From Dehalococcoidia bacterium (GTDB lineage Bacteria; Chloroflexota; Dehalococcoidia; Lucifugimonadales; Australimonadaceae): a stretch of 11,470 bases of DNA. Location: positions 16,585 to 28,054 of the forward strand of contig JAGWBE010000028.1 in the NCBI GenBank assembly GCA_021296055.1. Reading direction: 5' to 3'. The position numbers and the translations under genes were made by a program. The notes under the pieces were generated by a model that did not search any database, was not told the origin of the DNA, and was given only the letters and a program-made list of their open reading frames with translations. Position 1 is the stretch's first letter, and every line of letters begins with the position of its first letter. Shown here in pieces: positions 1 through 5,067 of this stretch.

Positions 1-947
1 TGGACTTCATCCTTCGCAACCGGCAGGAGTACGACGCGGACGGGGTGGAGAGTCCGGGGATGATCTTCCGGTTGAACGAAGACCACGTGCCGCTGTGGGA
101 CACGGCGGAGCAGCTGGGGTTGACGCCGCAGCAGGCGGTGGCGCAGAACATGAACTTCACGGGCGGGCTGACGGTTGACCCGCGTCCGCAGAACCTGTGG
201 ATGTCCTTCCCGGCGGCGTGCATGAACTGGTACACGCTGGATCCGGAGATCCGCTCGATCCACGACTTCGTGGGCAAGCGGGTGTACATGGGGCAGCCGG
301 GGAACACGGTGTTCCCGGTGGCGGTGATCTTGACGGAGGCGGCGGGCATCCGCGGCCAGTTTGAGGAGGTCATCGGCGGCGCCAAGCCGGGGCAGGACTA
401 CCTGCAAGACCGCGACGTGGACGTATCGGGGTCGGGCATCATCTTCGCGGGCCACCCGCTTGGTTCGGCCACCTCGCAGTACAACCAGATCGCGCAGCTC
501 ACCGGTTCGCTGTTCCAGGTCGACTCCGACTTGGCGGTGATTCAGCAGGCGCAAGAGGACAACCCGGTGTGGGTTGAGAACGGGTTGCTGCCGGCGGTGA
601 AGCTGTACAAGGGCGACTTGAGCCGTGCGGCGAACGTGGACTACGACATGGTGCGGGCTGAAGAGGAGTGGTGCACCGGGTCGATCACGGTGAACTTCCA
701 GACGAGCCCCGCCTCCAGCGAGGCGGCGATGTACCACATCGGGCGCTCGATCGCGGAGAACCTCGACCTGGCGGACGACTACTTCCCGTTTATCTCGTTG
801 ACGTGGAAGGAGCGCCTGGCGCACACGTGGAACCCGCAGTCGTCGTTCCACCCGGGCATCCGCCGCGCGTGGGACGAGGGCATCCGCGAGTGGGAGGCGG
901 CGTTCGACCGCGACGCCTTCATCCGCGACTACGAGGCCAACCGGTAG
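1..947 (+). CDS. TAXI-family TRAP transporter solute-binding subunit (5' end cut by the window)
   Basis: The reading frame is open from base 3 to the TAG at 945-947, so the true start and any signal peptide lie upstream; about 314 residues are visible. The sequence suggests a TAXI (TRAP-associated extracytoplasmic immunogenic) receptor, the extracytoplasmic ligand-binding subunit of a TRAP transporter that passes a small organic anion to a fused DctQM-type permease. The best support is the stretch DFVGKRVYMGQPGNTVFPVA followed by ILTEAAGI, which fits the family pattern of a Gly-Lys-Arg-Val strand, a Gly-rich turn and an ILEAAG helix. The C-terminal half (EEEWCTGSITVNFQTSP, then a helix with HIGRSIAENLD) fits the late lobe of these proteins. 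The C-terminus is Trp-rich (TWKERLAHTWNP). No permease gene follows, because a strong terminator lies directly downstream; any partner must be upstream. The family call is moderately firm. The substrate cannot be predicted. Confidence 0.75.
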   Translation, partial: DFILRNRQEYDADGVESPGMIFRLNEDHVPLWDTAEQLGLTPQQAVAQNMNFTGGLTVDPRPQNLWMSFPAACMNWYTLDPEIRSIHDFVGKRVYMGQPGNTVFPVAVILTEAAGIRGQFEEVIGGAKPGQDYLQDRDVDVSGSGIIFAGHPLGSATSQYNQIAQLTGSLFQVDSDLAVIQQAQEDNPVWVENGLLPAVKLYKGDLSRAANVDYDMVRAEEEWCTGSITVNFQTSPASSEAAMYHIGRSIAENLDLADDYFPFISLTWKERLAHTWNPQSSFHPGIRRAWDEGIREWEAAFDRDAFIRDYEANR

Positions 948-968
948 CCTCGAACCGATAGGACGGCA

Positions 969-1010
969 AGAGAGGGCCGGCAGTTGGACTGCCGGCCCTC
1001 TTTCTTGCTC
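969..1010 (+). terminator. Rho-independent terminator after the TAXI gene
   Basis: A perfect 13-bp stem (971-983 with 989-1001, core GGGCCGGCAG/CTGCCGGCCC) closes a 5-nt loop TTGGA and runs into TTTCTTGCTC. An A-rich stretch (CAAGAG) sits on the 5' side. It begins about 24 nt after the TAG at 945-947, so it most likely ends the TRAP receptor transcript. The A-rich 5' flank could also support some termination of the convergent minus-strand ABM gene, which ends at 1044. Confidence 0.9.
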
Positions 1011-1043
1011 GTGTGTGTCCGCGCCGCGCGGGTTAGGCGCGCG

Positions 1044-1334
1044 CTACTCCTCCTCGTCGTACTCGTAGCGCTCCATGCCCAACATCTCGCGGAGCGGCTC
1101 CCGCTGCTCAGCCGGGCGGGCGCGAAGCCGCTCCCAATGCGCCTCCAGCGCCTCTTGGCTCGCCCACTTCTCCAGCAGCATGAACGAGTCCGGGTCTTCG
1201 ATGTCTTGGAAGAAGGAGAACTGGACGCACCCCTGCTCTTCGCGGACTTCCTTGGCGCGCGCCGCCGACTGCGCCATCATCTGCTCCCGCTTCTCCGGCA
1301 GCGCGCGCATCGCTACGACTAGGCGAATCCCCAT
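1044..1334 (-). CDS. Antibiotic biosynthesis monooxygenase (ABM) domain protein, YgiN-like
   Basis: This 96-residue protein has the size and pattern of a single ABM-fold domain: a first beta strand (IRLVVAMRALPEKREQM), a helix to about residue 31, a Cys-containing strand pair (GCVQFSFFQDIEDPDSFMLL), then EKWASQEALEAHW at 55-67. ABM proteins are dimeric ferredoxin-like enzymes; members oxidise quinols or polyketide aromatics without a cofactor, or degrade haem. The substrate here is unknown, and no haem-ligand pattern stands out. The C-terminus is acidic (YEYDEEE). The start is well fixed: AAGGAGGT lies 5 nt upstream of the ATG at 1334. It is the last gene of the minus-strand group that begins with the isochorismatase, separated from the 203-aa gene by 104 bp with a hairpin just before the RBS. 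It may be co-transcribed or have its own promoter. Confidence 0.8.
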   Translation of the reverse strand: MGIRLVVAMRALPEKREQMMAQSAARAKEVREEQGCVQFSFFQDIEDPDSFMLLEKWASQEALEAHWERLRARPAEQREPLREMLGMERYEYDEEE

Positions 1335-1350
1335 GGTTTACCTCCTTGGT

Positions 1351-1371
1351 CCGGCGCTCGGCGAGCGCCGG
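1351..1371 (-). other. Hairpin directly upstream of the ABM gene RBS
   Basis: A perfect 9-bp inverted repeat (CCGGCGCTC and GAGCGCCGG) with a 3-nt GGC loop sits 3 to 4 nt in front of the AAGGAGGT site on the minus strand. No T-run follows on either strand, so it does not look like a terminator. It could stabilise a processed 5' end or affect ribosome access. The rest of the 1335-1438 gap holds nothing else recognisable apart from an A-run (TTTTT on the minus strand) near 1400. Confidence 0.5.
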
Positions 1372-1438
1372 GCGCGGTTCGATCCAAGCAGCAGGTTAGC
1401 GCAAAAAGAGAGTAGGCGAGAGGAGCAGGGGCGGCGCT

Positions 1439-2050
1439 CTAGCGAGGCGAGTGGACGGGCAGGTCGAAGAACAGCGCCTCGTGCCCGGCGCCCGTGTCGT
1501 AGTTCACGAGCGACCCCACGCCGCCGCCCTTGGGGGCGTAGCGCATAGAGCGGCGGAAGTAGTCCATCAGGGCGTCGGGGATGGCCTGGTAGGCGCGCGT
1601 CAGCAACTTCTCGCCGCCGGGCAAGCGCAAGACGGCCAGCGTCTCGCCTTCCGCCGCCTCAGGCGAGCGGAGCGCGAAGACGATGGCATGGCCCTCGGGC
1701 GCGGCCTCCGTCCATAGCGTTGCGCCGCCCGCGCCGCCATCCGTTCGCGGGCGCGCTTCCATCGCGCCGAGCGTCGGGACGATGATGGTGAATCCGCGGC
1801 TCCAAGACGTGCGGGGCGCGCCTGGCGGACGCCAGCGGCGCACCATGTTGCCGCCGGAGTGCGGAGGAGTCGGCCCCGCCTCGTCGTGCAGGGTGAGCAG
1901 TCCGCACGCGTCGGGGCGGATGGTGAGGCGCCACCACGCGCCCGCGGGCTTGGCGGCCAGCCATGCGTTCTCGCCGTCCGTTCCGAGCGACCACACCGCC
2001 GAGCGGTAGTCGTCCGGGCCGCCGACGCCGAACCTGGCGGTCGTCTCCAT
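1439..2050 (-). CDS. Hypothetical protein, 203 aa, operon partner of the isochorismatase
   Basis: I do not recognise a named family. The protein has no signal peptide or membrane segment and is rich in Gly, Pro and Trp. Its N-terminal section (YRSAVWSLGTDGENAWLAAK, then GAWWRLTIRPD) recalls unnamed actinobacterial and Chloroflexota proteins that open with an RSxxW...VYxAxR...G..K.SLH pattern of short beta strands; that is an impression, not an assignment. Later parts (ALRSPEAAEGETLAVLRLPG) also read as alternating strands, so an all-beta small-molecule-binding fold is plausible. The ATG at 2050 follows the isochorismatase stop by 7 nt, so the two are almost surely one transcript. A good Shine-Dalgarno is lacking there (only GGGGCG within the upstream gene), suggesting translational coupling. 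The near-absence of spacing and the consistent frame argue for a real gene. Confidence 0.7.
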   Translation of the reverse strand: METTARFGVGGPDDYRSAVWSLGTDGENAWLAAKPAGAWWRLTIRPDACGLLTLHDEAGPTPPHSGGNMVRRWRPPGAPRTSWSRGFTIIVPTLGAMEARPRTDGGAGGATLWTEAAPEGHAIVFALRSPEAAEGETLAVLRLPGGEKLLTRAYQAIPDALMDYFRRSMRYAPKGGGVGSLVNYDTGAGHEALFFDLPVHSPR

Positions 2051-2057
2051 CGCCGGG

Positions 2058-2705
2058 CTACGCCCCTGCCCTGCCTGCGGCGGGCAGGAGTTCGGCCATC
2101 TCAGTCAGGAGCTCTTCGAGGGACATGACACGCCCGAAGAACATGTCGATGGTCTTGAGCGAGGCGTCCTGCATCGCGTCGTCGAAGGTGGCGTTGCAGT
2201 CGCTGGGGAAGGCGACGTTGTAGTCGCGGAAGAAGGCCGAGCGCGCCGTGGACTCGCAGCAGACGTTGGTCGCCGTCCCGGCGATGATGAGCGTGTCCAC
2301 GCCGCTGTTGCGCAGGATAGCGTCCAGGTCGGTCTCGAAGAAGGCGTCGTACTTGTGCTTCACCACGCGGTGCTCGTGCGGCAGGGGCTGCGGCATATCG
2401 GGGTAGAGGCGGAAAGAGGCGTCGTCCTTCCACAGCACGTTGTCGTCGCGGATGGGCGGGAATTTCCGCAGAAGTATCCCGCCGTAGGGCGCGCTGTGGT
2501 CGGACTGCGTCCAGACGACGGGCATCCCGTGCTCGCGGGCAAAGGCGATAAGCCGCTCCATGCGCGGGATCATCTCGCGCGCGCCGGGGCTCTGGTAGAC
2601 GCCCTCTTCGTGGACGAAGGCGTTCTGCATGTCGATGACAATCAACGCCGTGCTCTCCGGGCGGACGGTGAAGAACTCTTTGCCGAAGAGGATACTCTGC
2701 GTCAT
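2058..2705 (-). CDS. Isochorismatase-family cysteine hydrolase, RutB-like
   Basis: This 215-residue cytosolic enzyme belongs to the isochorismatase-like (nicotinamidase/ureidoacrylate amidohydrolase/N-carbamoylsarcosine amidase) superfamily and would hydrolyse an amide or carbamoyl C-N bond through a Cys nucleophile. The triad is visible: Asp25 in ALIVIDMQNAF, Lys116 in VVKHKYDAFF, and Cys149 in GTATNVCCESTAR. The usual cis-peptide loop precedes the Cys. The spacing, FFETDLDAILRNSGV and the TIDMFFGRV tail resemble RutB more than PncA; without other rut genes the substrate stays open. The residue after the nucleophile is Cys150, where Val is usual. The start at 2705 is fixed by AGGAGG at 2713-2718, 7 nt upstream. 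The frame stays open far upstream to 3395, but that extension is antisense to the kinase gene and should be ignored. The gene leads a transcript that continues into the 203-aa hypothetical gene. Confidence 0.92.
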   Translation of the reverse strand: MTQSILFGKEFFTVRPESTALIVIDMQNAFVHEEGVYQSPGAREMIPRMERLIAFAREHGMPVVWTQSDHSAPYGGILLRKFPPIRDDNVLWKDDASFRLYPDMPQPLPHEHRVVKHKYDAFFETDLDAILRNSGVDTLIIAGTATNVCCESTARSAFFRDYNVAFPSDCNATFDDAMQDASLKTIDMFFGRVMSLEELLTEMAELLPAAGRAGA

Positions 2706-2892
2706 ACCGGCGCCTCCTGGGGGCAACGCCCGCATCCTAGTGGAAACGGGGCGCCTGCGCATCCTTCCTCCGTTCACGCCGAGGGAATTCGAAAGGATCC
2801 CGCCCCACTTGCGCGAAGGGCGCGCAAGGCGTAAATCACTATAGACGGGAAGCGCCACCGAACGGACGCCTCTCGCGAAAGGGGGCAAGCCC
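2706..2892. promoter_or_regulatory. Divergent intergenic region with an inverted repeat and a weak promoter
   Basis: This 187-bp gap separates the isochorismatase (leftward) from the cytidylate-kinase-like gene (rightward) and must carry both promoters. For the rightward gene, TTGCGC (2809-2814) and TAAATC (2832-2837) are 17 nt apart, a weak sigma-70-like match. A 7-bp inverted repeat CTTGCGC/GCGCAAG (2808-2814 and 2822-2828) overlaps that -35 element and could be an operator. For the leftward gene, TAGGAT on the minus strand (about 2736-2741) could be a -10 but lacks a good -35. AAAGGGGG at 2878-2885 is the kinase gene RBS. All promoter calls here are tentative. Confidence 0.3.
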
Positions 2893-3576
2893 ATGCCGGT
2901 CATCACCGTTACGGGTCTCGTTGGCAGCGGCAACCGCGAGTTGGCCGCCGGGTTGGCGGACGCGCTCGGCCTGGAGTTCGTGGACAGGCGGATCATCAGC
3001 GAAGCGGCGGGGCGCGTGGGCGCCTCGGTGGAGGCGGTGGAGCGCCAGGTCGAGCACGGCGCGCAAGGGCCGATGGCGCGGCGGCTCGTCGGGCTGTTCG
3101 AACGCATCGCCGCAAGGGGCAACCCGTCGTCAGGGTTCAGCCGGGAACTGTTCGGCGAGTACCGCCACGTTCCGGACGCGGAGGCGACGGGCGTTCGGGA
3201 CAGCGACTTGGTGCAGACGCTGTCGGAGGTGATGCGCGAGGCGGCGAGCGGCGGCGACGTGGTCGTGGTCGGGCGCGGGGCGAACATGGTGTTGGCCGAT
3301 TGGCCAGGCGCCATGCACTTGGGCTTGGCGGCGGGATCCCAACGCCGCGTGGAGCGCATCCAGGAGCGCGACCGGGTGAGCGCGGCGGAGGCCATGGCCT
3401 ACGTGACGGAGAACGACGCGGGCTTGACCAGGTTCTACCGCCGCTTCTTCAACGCGGAGGTTCTGGAGCCGAGCCGGTTGCACGCCGTGCTGAACACCGA
3501 GTTGATGGACGTGAGCAGCGCGGTCGAGGCGGCGGCGCGGGTCGTAGAGGCGGCGCAAGGCGCGCAGGGGAGATAA
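2893..3576 (+). CDS. Cytidylate kinase-like family P-loop protein
   Basis: This 227-residue protein looks like the AAK6/cytidylate-kinase-like family (Pfam Cytidylate_kin_2), P-loop kinases of mostly unproven substrate. The N-terminus VITVTGLVGSGNRELAAGLA holds the family's modified Walker A (GSGxRE, residues 11-16); most members have GSGGRE, so Asn14 is a small departure, and the Lys of a classical GKS/T is absent as in relatives. FVDRRIISEAA (29-39) fits the nucleotide-monophosphate side. VVVVGRGANMVL (123-134) is the diagnostic core strand, and RRVERIQERDRVS (151-163) is the Arg-rich lid. The ATG at 2893 has AAAGGGGG 7 nt upstream. It is a single-gene unit, divergent from the isochorismatase and convergent with the GPP34 gene. 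It is not canonical Cmk, so no symbol is given. The cellular substrate is unknown. Confidence 0.85.
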   Translation: MPVITVTGLVGSGNRELAAGLADALGLEFVDRRIISEAAGRVGASVEAVERQVEHGAQGPMARRLVGLFERIAARGNPSSGFSRELFGEYRHVPDAEATGVRDSDLVQTLSEVMREAASGGDVVVVGRGANMVLADWPGAMHLGLAAGSQRRVERIQERDRVSAAEAMAYVTENDAGLTRFYRRFFNAEVLEPSRLHAVLNTELMDVSSAVEAAARVVEAAQGAQGR

Positions 3577-3619
3577 AGAGGAGCCTGCGCTGCTTCAAGC
3601 GCCGTCTCTCGATACGTGA

Positions 3620-3648
3620 ACGCCCCCTGCCGGTGCGGCAGGGGGCGT
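3620..3648. terminator. Convergent-gene hairpin, probable bidirectional terminator
   Basis: A perfect 12-bp GC-rich stem (3621-3632, CGCCCCCTGCCG, with 3636-3647) plus an A-T closing pair surrounds a 3-nt GTG loop between the kinase gene (ends 3576) and the GPP34 gene (ends 3695). Only short T-containing tails follow (TGTTGGG rightward, TTCACG leftward), so it lacks a classic U-tract. Its position between convergent genes makes a terminator or 3'-end stabiliser the best explanation. Confidence 0.6.
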
Positions 3649-3694
3649 GTTGGGCGGGAGGCTGCGGGCCGCGCACAGGCGGCGCTAGAAGGGG

Positions 3695-4354
3695 TTAGTA
3701 GAAGTTGGGGTGGGTCGAGGCGATGACCGAGAGTTCGATGTCGCGGATGGCCTGAGTCATCGTCTGCCCGATGAGGTCCATCTTGCGGACTTGGTCGACG
3801 CGCTCGGAGGCTCGCTCGAGTTCCTGCCTGGAGAGGAGGCGCTGGAGGATGCCGCAGGCGTGAGAGAGGCTGATGATGACCACGTCGCGCGGGTCGGGCA
3901 GGTTGTCGCTGAGAAGCACTTCCATAATGCGGAGCTTCACTTCGCGCTCCGCCTCTCCCTGCACGGTGGGGTAGCGGCGCGTGCGGAAGACCCAAAGGAA
4001 CCGACCCTCTTGGGATTCGATGATGCCTCGGGAGATCAGGCTCTCCAGGGCGTCCTCACGGATGGCCTCGCCGCGGTTGGCCGTGCGCTCGACCCAGAAG
4101 CGGGCGTCGCGGTTCGGCTGCTCGCGGGCGGCGGCGATGTCGGCCAGCGTGGGGTCCAGGAGCTTGTCGCCCACGGGCGTGGCGTCGAGCAGAATGAGGT
4201 TCTGCAGGTCGGTGTCGATGCGGTTCTCCAGGGCCAGGTCCATCAGGACGCCGCCGGCGAGAGCGTAGTTGAGGGACGAATAGGGGACGTGGACGAAGGT
4301 GCCGTCCTCGTCGTCGAGCAGGAGCAGAATGAGCTCCTCGGCGAATCTGAGCAT
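3695..4354 (-). CDS. GPP34 (GOLPH3/Vps74-like) family protein
   Basis: This 219-residue, mostly helical cytosolic protein fits the GPP34 family (PF05719). Eukaryotic members (GOLPH3, Vps74) bind phosphatidylinositol-4-phosphate on Golgi membranes; bacterial members, frequent in Actinobacteria and related high-GC phyla, have no settled role. Visible signature: LILLLLDDEDGTF (8-20), YALAGGVLMDLALENRI (30-46), LLDATPVGDKLLDPTLADI (55-73), EDALESLISRGII (100-112), then RTRRYPT (124-130) and REVKLRIMEVLL (137-148). The frame opens farther upstream (4420), but the homologous region begins at the ATG at 4354, with GGGAGGT 9 nt upstream, and the longer form would overlap the promoter candidate. A sigma-70-like promoter lies 62 nt before that start. 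No lipid-signalling gene is nearby. The family is clear; the function here is unknown, and the divergent signalling operon may be only a neighbour. Confidence 0.88.
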   Translation of the reverse strand: MLRFAEELILLLLDDEDGTFVHVPYSSLNYALAGGVLMDLALENRIDTDLQNLILLDATPVGDKLLDPTLADIAAAREQPNRDARFWVERTANRGEAIREDALESLISRGIIESQEGRFLWVFRTRRYPTVQGEAEREVKLRIMEVLLSDNLPDPRDVVIISLSHACGILQRLLSRQELERASERVDQVRKMDLIGQTMTQAIRDIELSVIASTHPNFY

Positions 4355-4415
4355 GATGGCTGCACCTCCCGCTAGGCCTCTCGGCGGCCTGCTCATCGTA
4401 GCTGTGATAATCTGT

Positions 4416-4444
4416 AGCATAGCCTACGGCTTGGAGCGCCGCAA
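4416..4444 (-). promoter_or_regulatory. Sigma-70-like promoter for the GPP34 gene
   Basis: On the minus strand TTGCGG (4444-4439) is followed after exactly 17 nt by TATGCT (4421-4416). The -10 matches 4 of 6 consensus bases; the -35 keeps the TTG core. The start ATG at 4354 would have a leader of roughly 55 nt containing the GGGAGGT site. This also argues against the longer open frame starting at 4420. Confidence 0.5.
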
Positions 4445-4569
4445 CGCCCGGATGATTTAGTTTGAGATTCGGGTCGGCGAGGGGCGCGAACCGATGTCGG
4501 GTAGGGTAGACTTGCCGCGAGGGACGCGCTGAGGCAGTCCTGGGCGGAACAGCAGAGGACGCGCCCCTA

Positions 4570-4598
4570 TACACCCGGCGCGGCGCATCGCCTATAAT
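4570..4598 (+). promoter_or_regulatory. Candidate promoter of the signalling operon
   Basis: A perfect TATAAT (4593-4598) stands out in this GC-rich gap, with TACACC (4570-4575) 17 nt upstream as a weak -35. Transcription would start about 50 nt before the STAS gene. A second AT-rich hexamer, TATAAG at 4631-4636, is nearer the gene but has no -35 at proper spacing. No gene is seen in the 300-bp gap 4355-4654, which holds this site, the GPP34 promoter on the other strand and both ribosome binding sites. Confidence 0.5.
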
Positions 4599-4654
4599 GC
4601 ATCCGCCCTGGGCGCTTAGGGCAAGCGGACTATAAGAGAGTAGGGAGGCAGTAC

Positions 4655-4993
4655 ATGGATCTCGCTGTCACACAAGAGCAGGGCGGCATCGTAGTGATCG
4701 GAGCGCCCGAGCGCGTCGACGGCACCAACGCCCGCGACTTTCAGAGCGCGCTGGAAGGCGCAATCGCCGACAACACCCGGGCCGCCGTCCTCGACATGAG
4801 CGGCCTCGCCTACATCAGCAGCGCCGGCCTGCGCGCCATTCTGCTGATCGCCAAGTCGCTCCAGGGGCGCGACGGCTCGCTATCCGTCTGCTCCCTGACC
4901 GACTCGGTGAAGGAGGTCTTCGAGATTAGCGGGTTCGACAACGTCATCCCTGTGCGCGCTTCCAGGGAAGACGCCATCGCCGCCCTCAACTAG
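4655..4993 (+). CDS. STAS-domain anti-sigma-factor antagonist (RsbV/SpoIIAA-like)
   Basis: This 112-residue protein is a single STAS domain of usual length. RsbV/SpoIIAA proteins bind and inhibit an HATPase anti-sigma kinase when unphosphorylated, and are switched off when that kinase phosphorylates a Ser. The core is visible: strand GGIVVIGAPERVDGTNARDF (10-29), then AAVLDMSGLAYISSAGLRAI (43-62), where Asp47 ends the strand and Ser55/Ser56 form the phosphorylation loop; by alignment with RsbV, Ser56 is the probable acceptor. DSVKEVFEISGFDNVIPV is the typical late helix and strand. GGGAGG at 4643-4648, 6 nt upstream, fixes the start. It is the first gene of a five-gene operon, 74 nt ahead of the phosphatase that should dephosphorylate it; the predicted kinase partner is encoded third. 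The family is firm; its target specificity is inferred from neighbours. Confidence 0.92.
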   Translation: MDLAVTQEQGGIVVIGAPERVDGTNARDFQSALEGAIADNTRAAVLDMSGLAYISSAGLRAILLIAKSLQGRDGSLSVCSLTDSVKEVFEISGFDNVIPVRASREDAIAALN

Positions 4994-5011
4994 TCGGCGC
5001 GCGCACGCACG

Positions 5012-5042
5012 GCGGGGCTCCGCGCCTAGGCGGACGCCCCGC
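5012..5042 (+). other. Intercistronic stem-loop between the STAS and phosphatase genes
   Basis: GCGGGGC-TCCGC (5012-5023) pairs with GCGGA-C-GCCCCGC (5030-5042), giving a 12-bp stem with one bulged C and a 6-nt loop GCCTAG. It fills most of the 74-nt gap. What follows (GTAGATTCTGAGGTG) is not U-rich, so full termination is unlikely. It could act as a partial terminator or a 3' stabiliser for the upstream message, which would raise the STAS protein relative to the enzymes downstream. Confidence 0.5.
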
Positions 5043-5067
5043 GTAGATTCTGAGGTGAAGCGAAGGC

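Noticed and set aside
2706..3395. N-terminal extension of the isochorismatase frame up to 3395
   Set aside because: The extra residues are Ser/Arg/Pro-rich and antisense to the kinase-like gene; a strong AGGAGG and the family start fix the ATG at 2705.
3435..3995. Minus-strand frame of 186 codons across the 3' ends of the kinase-like and GPP34 genes
   Set aside because: It overlaps two well-supported genes and the hairpin between them, and its translation is Arg/Pro/His-rich without motifs.
4355..4420. Longer GPP34 start at 4420
   Set aside because: Homology begins at the ATG at 4354, which has its own GGGAGGT site; the longer start lies on the -10 box of the likely promoter.
4460..4509. 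SigB-like promoter elements (GTTTGA and GGGTAG) upstream of the operon
   Set aside because: The spacing is about 33 nt instead of the 12 to 14 nt needed, so the match is probably chance despite the tempting link to RsbV/W genes.
4631..4636. TATAAG as the main -10 of the operon
   Set aside because: No -35-like hexamer at 16 to 18 nt upstream, and the transcript start would fall at the ribosome binding site.
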